Positions 1-10,359 of a DNA stretch of 64,000 nt are shown piece after piece. Made by a program: the position numbers and the translations under genes. This stretch comes from Plasmodium relictum (lineage: Eukaryota; Apicomplexa; Aconoidasida; Haemosporida; Plasmodiidae). Under the pieces are notes generated by a model, which saw nothing but the letters and a program-made list of their open reading frames with translations, had not been told where the DNA came from and did no database searches. How positions within the stretch are numbered: the first letter of the stretch is position 1; each line of letters begins with the position of its first letter. The stretch spans positions 1,054,001-1,118,000 of the forward strand of contig NC_041687.1 in assembly GCF_900005765.1 (NCBI RefSeq), read 5' to 3'.

Positions 1-1
1 T

Positions 2-961
2 TTATTAAGGAGAAAGTTAAATAATATAATATATGGAAAGAGAAGGACCTACGATTTAAAGATAAAAAAATTTAAGTGTGTCTTATTTAGGAAATTTACA
101 TTAACATGGTGTTATATAGTGAAGTATTTTATTCCTTTTATTTTAATTTTTATATTTTTAACTAACATTTTATATTATATTCATTTCTTTATATCCATCA
201 GAAATCATGGAAGCAGAGACCCTTCTTATTATAAATCTCTTAATAAAGCAAATGGGCATTCATATTTAAGAAAAACTATTAATAAAAATGGGTATACGAA
301 GGATAAATGGGGAAGAGCAATAGGATTTAATAGTGTAGATGACACTTATAACAATGATAATTATAATTATAATACTTTTCGTTTATACAATAATATCAAG
401 GATAATATTGGTAGTACCAATTATAATAATTTGAATAATGATGAAAATGGAATACATGCTCAACTAGGAACAAGGAATGAAAATAAAGATATTAACATAC
501 AAAAAAATGAATCTCCATATTTATTTAGTTTATATATATTTTTTTTTATAACAGTAATATTATTATTGTTCGTTGCAGTTATTGCATTAATCTCTTTTAT
601 ACAACCAAGTAGATTGAGAATTTTTATTTATCCTCCAACTTACATGTGGAATATTAATGATGTTCATTATAAAAAAAAAAATCCTATGAATTTTTTATAT
701 ACAAGATATATATTCTTTTTTGAAGAAATTTTTCCTATTGAAAAAATTATGCCTTTTTATATATGGAATCATATTAAGAAACATATAAAAAAGGAAAGCT
801 TCACAAATTCTCTACAAGAAGATAATGAAGATAATGAAACCATTTATGACAAGAAATTTACTTATATGAGTAAATTTGATTATGAGAATTACATTTTTAG
901 ATTAATTGACCACGGTTCAAAACTTTATGATTTAAATGAAATGAAAAACTATAATTTATAA
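2..961 (+). CDS. Conserved-type membrane protein, 3' part only (open at left edge)
   Basis: The frame is open from base 2 to the TAA ending at 961, 319 codons, with no ATG before the first hydrophobic segment, so the real start lies left of the window. A GTG at 119 is not a believable eukaryotic start. The visible protein begins with a basic stretch. A hydrophobic segment follows at about residues 38-65 (rich in Phe, Ile and Leu), then a hydrophilic Asn/Tyr-rich loop of about 110 residues. A second strong hydrophobic segment lies at about residues 175-200, and the tail is charged. This suggests two membrane passes with an Asn-rich loop between them. I do not recognise the family. A 'ttatttag' at 83-90 could be a splice acceptor, so the exon may begin at 91 instead of running off the edge. 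Both readings give the same frame downstream. Confidence 0.75.
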   Translation, partial: LLRRKLNNIIYGKRRTYDLKIKKFKCVLFRKFTLTWCYIVKYFIPFILIFIFLTNILYYIHFFISIRNHGSRDPSYYKSLNKANGHSYLRKTINKNGYTKDKWGRAIGFNSVDDTYNNDNYNYNTFRLYNNIKDNIGSTNYNNLNNDENGIHAQLGTRNENKDINIQKNESPYLFSLYIFFFITVILLLFVAVIALISFIQPSRLRIFIYPPTYMWNINDVHYKKKNPMNFLYTRYIFFFEEIFPIEKIMPFYIWNHIKKHIKKESFTNSLQEDNEDNETIYDKKFTYMSKFDYENYIFRLIDHGSKLYDLNEMKNYNL

Positions 962-1511
962 TTTCTTTGTGTTGACATATAATGCTAAATCATTTTTTTT
1001 TTTTTCAAAGATAAAAACTTAGCTAATAAAAAAAAAAATAATAATAATAATAGTTAAAATTATATAAAATGAAAACTTCAAATTAATTCTTCTAATTATA
1101 AAATAGTTAATATTTTAAGAGTATGATTTGAACTATTTAAAAAAGAATTTTTGAAATATATTGTTTACAAATGCTAATAAGTTTATTTTACTTTTTTATA
1201 TATATATATCTTTACTTATTTTTTACTTTATTATGTTTTTTTTTTTTAATTAATAAAATAAAACAATATTTTTTCATTCTTTTTATTTAAAATATATATA
1301 TATATATACAAAATAAGTTTAGTTTTTTAAGAATATAAAAAGAAATAAATATAGACATATACATAAATTATTATATATATATTATTAATTTTTTGATGTT
1401 TTTCAGAACGATATGCTTTATAAAATAAGATAAATTAAAAATACTATACTAAAAAATTAAATACATAAAAAAAAAAAAAAATGTTTTTTTTTATCTCTTG
1501 TTTCTTATATT
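962..1511. other. Convergent intergenic region, no gene seen
   Basis: This stretch lies between two genes that end towards each other. It is A/T-rich 3' flanking sequence with short T runs and TA dinucleotides. No open frame with coding character was seen. Confidence 0.7.
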
Positions 1512-2866
1512 CTACTTAAGTGGCTTCATACCTAAATCTTTCCTAATTTTGTTCCATTGGCCAATGGACATATCTTCCTTTTTATTTTCATCATAAATAG
1601 ATACATTTTTGTTATTTTCTTTTTTTTTTATGTATTTTTCATATGATGTATCACTTTCTCTATATGATTCTATATCTTTATCTTTTTTTAGACTAAGATA
1701 TTTGCTTTTTTCTCTTTTTTTTTCATCTTTTTTTACTTTTAAAATTTTTTCTTTTTTTTCCTTTTTTTCCTTTTTTTTTTTATGAGAATCCTTAAATGAA
1801 TAATATTTTTCCTTCTTTTTAAAATATTCGCATGAATCAGAAGTACTATATGAATCTTGATTTCCAGATGAATATTTTTTTTTCTTACCATGGTAATAAG
1901 TATGATTATTTTTCTTTTTACTTATAATCTTTCTTCTTTTTTCTTTTTCTTTTTCTTTTTCTCTTTTACTTCTTCTTTCTTCTTTTTTTCTTAGTTCCTT
2001 TCTATTATATCTTTCTTTTTCCTTCCCTTTTTCTGTTTTATTTTCATTTTCATTTTCATCATCTGTACAAATTTTATTAAATGTATGACTACAGTTTGAA
2101 TCACTTTCTTGGTTATCACTTTGCAGCAAATTTTTTTTTTCCTTATCCTTTTCATTTTCTAATAGTTCATTATCTGAAGAAATATTTAATAATTCTTTAT
2201 AATATTCTAAATTTCTTTTTTCTAATAAATCATTTTCTTCTAAAATTTGCCTTTTTGTTAATGTTGGAAAATCTACATCTAAAAAGTTATTTAGAATTAA
2301 GCAATTATCAACAAATTCATCCATATATATTTTTTGAAATGTTCCATCTTGAAGTCTTATTCTAATTTTTCTATAATCATATAAAATAGGTTCTAAGTTC
2401 TTGTAAATTTCTAAACTTTTTCCTATCAATCTTAAATAAAAAATTCCCAAAGCTCTTAAATAAATGAACTCTTCATTTTTTATATATTCATATACTATAT
2501 CTTTATCAGGTTGAATTTGTAACAATTTTAAAATCAAGCATAAGAAACGAGTTGGTTTTCTATTACCCCCATATGTTCCTCCTACATATTTTAAATTTAT
2601 TGCTTGATCTATAATTGATTCAGCTAAATAATAAAAAGAAAAAAGAAAAAAATTTATATGTATTTTTTTTTTAAATAAAAGAAGATAATTTATTTAAAAA
2701 TGTATAATAGTAAAACGATATTTTTCTTAAATATACATGTTAAAGCAAAACATTTTTCTTTCCAGTATTGGCTTTCATATATTTTGCTTCTTATAATATT
2801 TGAAATTAAATATTGAGGATTAGAACCAAAAATTTTTATAGCAGTCACGTCTGTACGATTAGCCAT
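1512..2866 (-). CDS. PRP38: Pre-mRNA-splicing factor PRP38 (two exons)
   Basis: PRP38 is a U4/U6.U5 tri-snRNP protein needed for spliceosome activation in the nucleus. Exon 1 is 2866-2737 and starts MANRTDVTAIKIFGSNPQYL. The intron, 2736-2624 on the minus strand, runs GTATAT to TTATTTAG. Exon 2 is 2623-1512. The split codon gives Ser44, and the joined reading continues ESIIDQAINLKYVGGTYGGN, the family's hallmark NPQY / KYVGGxYGG block. The product is 413 residues: the PRP38 fold occupies about 1-190, followed by a long Lys/Glu/Arg/Ser-rich tail like the RS-type tails of animal PRPF38A/B. Without exon 1 the frame would start at a non-ATG codon inside the conserved domain. It ends towards the left-edge gene and shares a divergent 5' flank with the L2 gene. 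Confidence 0.95.
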
Positions 2867-3580
2867 GTTTTAAGTTCCTTAATCATTATTTATTTGTTCT
2901 TTTAAATATATATAAAACAAGAAAAATAATAAAAAGTATATATATAACTAAAAACTCGTAAAATGAAATTTTAATTTTTTTTACTTCATATTGTATAGTT
3001 GTTAATTAAAAATCTTTTTTGTATTTTATTTTAAAGTATCTTTTGCTTAATTTGATGCTCATTTTAGTATATTAGTACTTTCATTTATGTTTTTTTTTTT
3101 TTTTATTTCCATTTTTATTTATATTTTTTATGTATTTTATTTATTTTATTTTTTTTTTTTTCTTGTTATACATCTTATTTTTTAATTTATTTTATTTTAT
3201 TATTTTTTTTTTTTTTCATTATGACGTAAACTTTTTATATTGTTTTATTTTTTTTATTTTAATATTTTTGGTAGTAAATATTTTTTTTAATAAAAAAATA
3301 TCTATATAAATTTGTGACACATCAGCTATGGTTAAATTATAAAATGCAGACTATCCATTATATGAAATTTTTTTTTTTCAAAATCATAACAAAGTGAATT
3401 TAAAGAAAATGCCTTAAAATTAATATATTCTTTTTTTTATATTTATTGATTAAAAGTTTGAAAATTTTATGCTTTTCTTTTTTTTGTAATATGTGCATAC
3501 ACTTTTCTTTTTTTAATAATTAAAGGTGTACATATATACTTGAAATATAAAAGTAAATTTGTTAATTTTTAATTTATATA
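2867..3580. promoter_or_regulatory. Divergent 5' flank of PRP38 and L2
   Basis: About 0.7 kb separates two divergent starts, so both promoters must lie here. It contains many long T runs and one less A/T-extreme patch near 3310-3350. No specific transcription-factor site could be assigned. Confidence 0.5.
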
Positions 3581-4582
3581 ATGAATAAATTAATTTGGGG
3601 GTTAAAAAATAATTTATTAGTTAAAAGATTTTTCTCTAATCATTACTCTCCTAATATTAAAAGAAATGTACCTGAATATATAGATTTTGAAACATTTTTC
3701 CCAAAAAGGGATATAAAACCAGATGTTTTATCAGCATTTACAATGGCAAAACAACAAAGATTAGAAAAACTTTTAGAAAACAATCCGTTAGTGTTATATA
3801 AAGGAAGAGTAATAAAAAAACTATCTTGCCCTAAGATTAAAAATTCAGGAAGAAATAATGTAGGAAAAATTACTACTCGTCATAGAGGAGGAGGCCATGT
3901 GCAAAGGTTGAGATTTATTGATTTCAAAAGATCTAGAAAAGATATTTATAGCACTGTATTAAGAATAGAATACGACCCATCTAGAAGTGCACACATAGCT
4001 TTAATTCAATATGAAGATGGTGTATTATCGTATATTTTGGCTCCTCTTTTATTGAGACCAGGAGATAAGGTTATTGCAAGTAAATATGCTAATATTAACC
4101 CAGGAAATTGTTTACCTTTAAAAAATATTCCTGTTGGTAGTATAATTCACAATATTGAATTAAGACCAGGGGCAGGGGGCCAATTAATAAGAGCAGCAGG
4201 AACATATGCAACAGTATTAAGTAAAGACAATCAATATGCAACCATTAAATTAAAATCTACGGAAATTCGAAAATTTCCTTTGGAATGTTGGGCTACTATT
4301 GGGCAAGTTTCCAATTTACAAAGGCATATGAGAATTTTGGGGAAAGCGGGAGTTAACAGATGGTTAGGTAAGAGGCCGGTAGTTAGAGGAGTGGCCATGA
4401 ACCCTTCAAAGCATCCTCATGGAGGAGGTACTAGTAAGAAGCATACTAAAAGACCAAAATGTTCTCTATGGGGAAAATGCAGAGATGGATTTAAAACAAG
4501 AAGCAAAAAAAAACCACTTGGATTAATTATTAGAAGAAATATATGTGGTCGTTTACAAAAAAAATATGGTGTTACTGCTTAG
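3581..4582 (+). CDS. MRPL2: Mitochondrial large-subunit ribosomal protein L2 (uL2m)
   Basis: This is a 333-residue uL2-family protein of the large ribosomal subunit, where uL2 lies near the peptidyl-transferase centre. Family signatures seen are TTRHRGGGHVQRLRFIDFKR (about residues 99-118), an SH3-like middle domain with ELRPGAGGQLIRAAGTYA, and the C-terminal VAMNPSKHPHGGGTSK, which holds the universally conserved uL2 histidine loop. The N-terminal 80 or so residues go beyond bacterial L2 and begin MNKLIWGLKNNLLVKRFFSN, basic and amphipathic like a mitochondrial presequence. Apicoplast L2 is normally encoded in the apicoplast genome, so a nuclear organellar-type L2 should serve the mitochondrion. 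The ATG at 3581 is the first in frame. The gene is a single exon. Confidence 0.93.
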   Translation: MNKLIWGLKNNLLVKRFFSNHYSPNIKRNVPEYIDFETFFPKRDIKPDVLSAFTMAKQQRLEKLLENNPLVLYKGRVIKKLSCPKIKNSGRNNVGKITTRHRGGGHVQRLRFIDFKRSRKDIYSTVLRIEYDPSRSAHIALIQYEDGVLSYILAPLLLRPGDKVIASKYANINPGNCLPLKNIPVGSIIHNIELRPGAGGQLIRAAGTYATVLSKDNQYATIKLKSTEIRKFPLECWATIGQVSNLQRHMRILGKAGVNRWLGKRPVVRGVAMNPSKHPHGGGTSKKHTKRPKCSLWGKCRDGFKTRSKKKPLGLIIRRNICGRLQKKYGVTA

Positions 4583-4674
4583 TCTTAAATCTTTTCATTT
4601 TATTAACAAGAAAAAAACTATTTCATATAACAAAAATAAAAGAAGAAATAAGTATATAAATTTATATAAAGACA

Positions 4675-4678
<4 letters not shown>

Positions 4679-4709
<31 letters not shown>
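4679..4709. repeat. TA microsatellite
   Basis: An uninterrupted TA dinucleotide tract of about 15 copies lies in the 3' flank of the L2 gene. Confidence 0.95.
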
Positions 4710-4710
<1 letters not shown>

Positions 4711-5684
4711 GTCAAATAAATAGGTATAGGATTAATTACATGAATAAATGAATAATAAATTTTAAATAATTAAAAAAAAATTTATAAAAATTTAGGAAAA
4801 TATATTAATCTATTTCAAAAAAAAGTAACTAAATGGAAAATTTATCCCTTTTAATTAAAATATTGAGATAATTATTATGAGAAAGAACAGTATATTATAT
4901 ATTTGAAAAAGGAAAAAAATACTAAGAAAATAATGAGACAAAATAATAGAATTTATCCTTTAATTATAAAAAAAGGTATTATTTTAGTTAATTATTATTA
5001 AATATACATATATATATTTATTCTTTTCATTAAAAGAAAAAAAATAGCGTAAAAAGAACGTAAAACCTTAATTTTATAATGGATACAAAATACTATTTGG
5101 AAATTATTTTTACTTAAAAATTATCACTAATATTCAAACAAACATATGTATTAAAATTTTGATAAGATATATATTCCACTAAATTTCGAATATTTGTTTT
5201 TTAAATTTCAGTATGCAACATTTAGCACAATATGACTACATGGTTTTTTTTTTAAGAATTATTAGATAATTTTATGTTATATATTATGTTATTTAATACT
5301 ATTTACTTTTTGAATTTTTTTGTATAAATTTTCCTTCTTTTACCCTCTTTTTAATATATATGTTTTTATAGTTTTAATATTTTTTTAAATTTCGACACTA
5401 TAAAATTATTCAGGTAAAATAATTTTATCTTTTTAATGATAATAATTTTTTTCAGTTTTTTAAAATATTCCATTACATTATAATGTCGCTGCTAAAAAGC
5501 TTGATATAGATTTAAAATAATAATGCACTAATTTTAATTTTTAAATAAAAAAAGTTAATAGATTTTAAATATATTACAAATATTTTATGAAATTTCTTTT
5601 ATTAATATAAAATTATGTTGAAAATTTAATATAGTGAATTTTTTACGACTCACATAAATACTGTATTTTTAATAAAAAAAGAAG

Positions 5685-5688
<4 letters not shown>

Positions 5689-5734
<46 letters not shown>
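5689..5734. repeat. TA microsatellite
   Basis: An uninterrupted TA dinucleotide tract of about 23 copies lies about 0.7 kb upstream of the aquaglyceroporin start. Tracts like this are usually length-variable. Confidence 0.95.
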
Positions 5735-5738
<4 letters not shown>

Positions 5739-6411
5739 AATTTTAATATTTCACTTCCTATTAAAATTCTTTTCATATATTCATTTTATTAAAATTAGCT
5801 ATTTTTATTTTTTATTTTTATTTTTATTTTTTGAATCGCATTTGAATATATTTTCATAGGTATTTTAATACATTTATTTGTTTATAATAATTTTATATTA
5901 AAAATTCATATATTCTAATTTTTTTGTTTCAAGAGAAAAAATTAAAATTTTTTTTTTTTTAAATATCATAACATTTAAGATATTTCGTAAACTTTTTTTT
6001 TATTTGATTGATAATTTTTTTTTTCTTTATATTGCTATATTTATGATTAATTTATATCTTTTTTCTTTTTTTTCTGTGTTTTTTTTGCAAACTGTATTAT
6101 TAATAGTTTTGTAGCATAAGCCCTAAAAAGGTGATTATCTTTATTTTCTGTCATTTTAAATCTCCTGCATGTAAATTTTTTCTATAATCTAAGCTTTTAT
6201 ATTGATGTATTTTATTTTTTCTACTTGCTATATTAAATATCTATATATTCTATTTATTTAATTTTATTTTGGCATACATTTTTACCTTATCTCTAATTTA
6301 AAAAATTTTTTTTTTATTTCTAATTTATTTGCTTTTTTTCTCTGATTTTCGTTTTTCTCTTGTTTTTTGTTCCTTTTATTTTTAATAATATTTCACCTTA
6401 ATTTATTAAAG

Positions 6412-7188
6412 ATGCAAATACAGCCTTACAAAGTACCTCTTAAAGAATTCTTAGGCGAATTTTTGGGAACTTTTGTACTTATGTTTTTTGGTGAAGGTGC
6501 AACAGCTAACTATTATACAGTAGGTGCCTCAAATGATTGGCTTAAATTATGTTTGGGTTGGAGTTTGGGTGTGTTCTTTGGAATATTAGTATCAGCAAAA
6601 TTAAGTGGTGCACATTTAAATTTGGCTGTTACTTTAGGTTTATCTTCTATTAAAAAATTTGAATATAAAAAGGTTCCTATATATTTTTTGGGGCAAATTT
6701 TAGGAGCATTATTAGGAACATTTACTGTCTATAGATTATTCTATGGATTTGTTAATGCCAATCAAATTCCTAAATTTGCTTGGGAAACTGGTAGAAACAA
6801 ATTACTTAGTTTGCAATGTGCTTTTATGAATGAATTTTTACTAACAGGATTATTACTTCTTGTAATATTAGTAGTAATAGATGAAAACATATGTGGGAAA
6901 TTTCATGTATTAAAAGTTAGTACTATAGTTGGATTAACTATTTTATGTATTGGTATAAGTTTCGGTGGAAATACAGGATTTGCTCTTAACCCTTCAAGAG
7001 ATTTAGGCGCTAGAATTCTCTCCTTTTTGGCATATGGAAGCCAAGCTTTTTCAGGAGATCATTTTTATTTTTGGATTCCTTTTATAGCTCCCATTTTAGG
7101 TGCTACTGTTTTCTGTCAATTTTATGATAAAATAATTTGCCCATTACTTGATATTCCATCAAGCGAAAAAGATGTTATAGATGTGTGA
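6412..7188 (+). CDS. AQP: Aquaglyceroporin (MIP channel)
   Basis: This is a 258-residue channel for water and glycerol of the major intrinsic protein family, expected at the parasite plasma membrane. The two pore half-helix motifs read NLA (Asn70) and NPS (Asn193) instead of NPA/NPA, the known peculiarity of Plasmodium AQP. Arg196, just after NPS, is the selectivity-filter arginine. Other conserved stretches are EFLGEFLGTFVLMFFGEGAT near the N-terminus and SAKLSGAHLNLAV. Six membrane spans can be traced. The start is the ATG at 6412; the frame is open further upstream only through a non-ATG codon. Its length equals that remembered for P. falciparum AQP. The gene is a single exon. Confidence 0.97.
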   Translation: MQIQPYKVPLKEFLGEFLGTFVLMFFGEGATANYYTVGASNDWLKLCLGWSLGVFFGILVSAKLSGAHLNLAVTLGLSSIKKFEYKKVPIYFLGQILGALLGTFTVYRLFYGFVNANQIPKFAWETGRNKLLSLQCAFMNEFLLTGLLLLVILVVIDENICGKFHVLKVSTIVGLTILCIGISFGGNTGFALNPSRDLGARILSFLAYGSQAFSGDHFYFWIPFIAPILGATVFCQFYDKIICPLLDIPSSEKDVIDV

Positions 7189-8480
7189 TTTTAAAAAGAG
7201 TAATGATTTCTAATTATTCATAGTGATTAAAGATATATTTATTAAAACAGTATATTATTATAATATCTTCTTATATTTATATATATTTTTATATCTTAAT
7301 TTTTTAAATTTATGCTTTTATAATGTAATTTTTTTTTAATGTGGCATTTATTATTTTTTACTGCTGTCTTTTTTTTTTATTCTTTAAAAGAACCTTCATA
7401 GTTACAGAAGTATTTATAATTTAATTAGTTGATATGAAAAAGAGAAATAAAAAAAAGTGTTCTGAATTTTTTTTGATGTATATGATTATAAAAATTTTTT
7501 AAGTACGAAAAAACTAAAAGAAAATATTTATTTTAATTCTTAATTGTACCTATGAACAATTACTTTTCAGTATATTTATTTTTTATAACTATTTAGTTAC
7601 ATATTCATTTAAAAAGACATATATCGAATATTTTAGGAAAAAGGTATATATAAAAAAAAAATTCCTTAAGGTAGATGCAATAATACTTATATTTTGAACT
7701 TGAGATTTTTCATGATGATTAATTTAATTATTATAAAAAAGAAATACAATAAAAAGGTATATTTTGCCACAAAAAGGCTAATTAAAATAAAAAAAAAAAT
7801 ATAAAAAATTATATATATTTAAATAAAATTTAGGGTGAACTAAAAAAAAAAAAGAAAAGAAAAATAATTTCTTTGTTTCATTTTATTTAATCTAGTTATA
7901 AAAAGATCTTTTTGGAAATTATTTATATAAATTTTTGTAGGATAAAATTAATATTTCGATCAATTTTTAGTAATTTTTATTTAGGGAATATTTTTTATAT
8001 ATTGAATGATTCATAAAATTAATATTTTCTTCATTAAAAATAATCCAATTTAATCCTTAAAAATTATTGCCCTCAAATTTATAAATTTAATGGAATTTTT
8101 TTTTTTATCATTAGCTTGTATTATTGAATTTATTTTTTCTGTTTTTTTTTTTTGTTATGTTTTATTATTTCTTCCCCTTCTATCTTTAATTTTTTATTTA
8201 AATTTAATATAAGAAAATATATACCAGTGATTTTATTGTATCGAAATTAAAAAAAATAAAAAAAAATGAAAAATATTTAAAGAATTATTATTAATATTTT
8301 TAATAAATATGAATATTTTCTTAATTTTTTAATGTAAAAGAAAAAAATTCTTTTGTATTTTCTTGTTTTGTGTCCGAATAATTTTTTACTTAAATTTATA
8401 TAAATTTAAAATTTTATTATAAAATTTTTCATTTTTAATTCTTTTTTGTTTCCAAAACAGAAATAATTTTAAAACAAAAA
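7189..8480. other. Intergenic region, no gene seen
   Basis: About 1.3 kb of A/T-rich DNA lies between the aquaglyceroporin and H-protein genes. A 'ccaaaacag' just upstream of the next ATG (about 8451-8460) could be a 5'-UTR splice acceptor. No coding frame was seen. Confidence 0.6.
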
Positions 8481-9077
8481 ATGTTAAAGTTTTATAGAGG
8501 ATTTCCTCATAATCGTTTTAATTCGTTTTATGTTCAAAAAATTTTTAAAAAATTTTTGACATATTACACGAAAACTCATGAGTATATTAAAATAAGTGAA
8601 GAAAATTTAAAAGATTTAAAAAATAAAAGTGGTATAAAGTGCAAAATAGGTATAAGCAACTATGCAACTGAAAAATTAGGAGAAATTGTATATATAGATA
8701 TAATATATAACATAAATGATTATGTAAAAAAAGGAGATTGCATAGCAACTATTGAAAGTGTTAAAAGTGTAGGTGATGTTTATACCCCAATAAGTGGTAA
8801 AATTACTAATATTAATAATAAAATAATAGAAAATGTTAATTTAATGAACAAAAGTTCTGAATCAGAAGGATGGGTTATGGAATTATTAACAAATGATATA
8901 GATGAAAAAGAAATATTGAACATTTCTGAATATAAAAAAATATGTGATGAAGAAGAGAAAAAGGAGGAAACAAAAATGCAACAAAATGAAATTAATTCTC
9001 TAGAAGAAAAAAACAAGAATAAGATATTTGATATAAATGATATTAAAAACATTGAAGATAAGGGAAAATATGATTAA
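8481..9077 (+). CDS. GCVH: Glycine cleavage system H protein (lipoyl carrier)
   Basis: The H protein carries the methylamine intermediate of glycine cleavage on a lipoyl-lysine. The lipoylation motif IESVKSVGDVYTPISGKI is intact, with acceptor Lys95. Upstream, IGISNYATEKLGEIVYIDI and the following region match the family's start of the domain. An N-terminal extension of about 30 residues, basic and aromatic, is a plausible mitochondrial transit peptide. In Plasmodium the H protein is known to be mitochondrial. The fold ends near residue 140 (GWVMELLTNDI). The last 50 or so residues are Lys/Glu/Asn-rich, longer than in bacterial H proteins, and look like a lineage-specific tail. It is a single 198-residue exon with the ATG at 8481. 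Confidence 0.95.
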   Translation: MLKFYRGFPHNRFNSFYVQKIFKKFLTYYTKTHEYIKISEENLKDLKNKSGIKCKIGISNYATEKLGEIVYIDIIYNINDYVKKGDCIATIESVKSVGDVYTPISGKITNINNKIIENVNLMNKSSESEGWVMELLTNDIDEKEILNISEYKKICDEEEKKEETKMQQNEINSLEEKNKNKIFDINDIKNIEDKGKYD

Positions 9078-10269
9078 AAATAATGCATACACGAAAATGT
9101 CATTAATATATAGTACTATTTGTTTATCAAATTTCATATAAGGGAATAATATATAAAAAACTTCAAGAATTAATCAAGATACAAAAAAAAATTATGGATT
9201 ATTTTATTTTAAAAATATGTAGAACAAAAAAGAAAAAATCATTTTTTTTTTTTTTTACTTTTAGTTTTTTTCTTATAAAAAAAAGAAAGACTTTTGAATA
9301 TAATATCTTATTAAAGAGAAACAACAGAAATTAAATATGAAATATAATTTCATATTAGTCTAGAAAAAATTCCTTTTTTACTTAACTTTTAAAAAGTATA
9401 TATATTATATTTTCGTAATTCAATAAATAAGAACAAAAAAACAAAAAATGAAAGTAAAATATAAATATTACTAATAAATTTTGCATGAGGCTATTGCTAA
9501 AATTATAACTAGAAGTATAATATAAAATTATTTTATTTTTTTTTTTTTCAGGTTTCAGTTGATGCAACACCTTTTTATGCTATTTTTCAGAGTTGAAATT
9601 TTATTTACTTTTTAAGTAAAAATAGGGAAATATAACAATCTCATTTCAAATAAAGAAAAAAACAATCTTTTACTATAATAGGAAGTTATTTCATCAGTAA
9701 ATCGTTTTATATATATAAATTAAAAATTTTTTCCTTATATGTGCAAATTATGTTTTTTATTGTATGAACAATTAAGAATTTTTAAAAGAATTGTTGCGAG
9801 CATTAACAGAAATAAATAAAAAAAAACATGCATATGCAAAATAACTTTCTGATTATAATTTTCACTTATTGTTCAATTTTGTATAAGAAAAAAAAATTTT
9901 TTTTTTTTTTTATATTGTTAATAATTTATTTTGAATAGCAAAATTGAGAGTGATTGATAAATAATCTTTTAAAACTTTATCTATTATTATAGTACATTAT
10001 TTTTTTTAAAAAAAAAAAAAAAAAAAAAAAGATAAAAAATATAGTATCCAGAGAATATATATTAAAAAATTAAAATATTTTTATTTTATTTTATATTAAC
10101 TGAAAAGAAAAGATTTCTTTAAAGTTATTAAGGTAAAAAAAACATATAAAAAAAAACTAAAAAAATAAAAAGAAAATTTAATAATTATAAATTTATATTT
10201 ATATTTATAATTATGATATTGTTTTAATTTTTTCAGACAAGTATTAAAACAGTTTCTTAAAGGATCAAA
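9078..10269. other. Intergenic region with probable 5'-UTR intron of the micro-ORF
   Basis: Most of this stretch is featureless A/T. Near its right end a plausible intron runs from AAG/GTAAAA at 10132/10133 to a T-rich acceptor TTTTTTCAG ending at 10236. That is 104 nt, a normal Plasmodium intron size, and it places a spliced leader directly before the ATG at 10270. A 12-bp inverted repeat lies inside this intron. Confidence 0.45.
10181..10214. repeat. 12-bp inverted repeat (hairpin) in the putative 5'-UTR intron
   Basis: Arms ATAATTATAAAT (10181-10192) and ATTTATAATTAT (10203-10214) are perfect reverse complements with a 10-nt loop. They are A/T only, so chance is possible. Confidence 0.6.
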
Positions 10270-10359
10270 ATGTGTTGCTGTATTTGTGGTTTCCTATTTT
10301 TAGCATTAGTTGCTGTAATTGTTTTGTTAATTATAAAAGGAATTATAAAATTATCTTAA
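10270..10359 (+). CDS. Possible micropeptide: Cys-rich N-terminus plus one membrane helix (29 aa)
   Basis: An ATG in AAAATG context opens a 29-codon frame ending in TAA. An in-frame TAA lies 12 nt upstream, so the frame is complete as it stands. The peptide starts MCCCICG (Cys at 2, 3, 4 and 6), followed by about 20 uninterrupted hydrophobic residues with Lys23 and Lys27 near the end. That is the shape of a single-pass proteolipid with an acylatable cysteine cluster. Its codons (tgt, tgc, ggt, ttc, gca, gtt, gct) are much richer in G and C than the surrounding DNA. A well-formed intron ends 33 nt before the ATG. I recognise no family. It could instead be a chance frame or a uORF of an unseen transcript. 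Confidence 0.5.
   Translation: MCCCICGFLFLALVAVIVLLIIKGIIKLS

Larger units (their letters stand above)
4583..6411. other. Long intergenic region upstream of aquaglyceroporin
   Basis: About 1.8 kb lies between two genes on the same strand. It holds the 3' flank of L2, two TA microsatellites and the 5' flank of the aquaglyceroporin gene. The part at 6060-6200 is slightly richer in G and C and may be transcribed leader. No coding frame was seen. Confidence 0.65.

Noticed and set aside
6367-6411. N-terminal extension of aquaglyceroporin
   Set aside because: It starts at a TTG codon. The ATG at 6412 gives the expected 258 residues.
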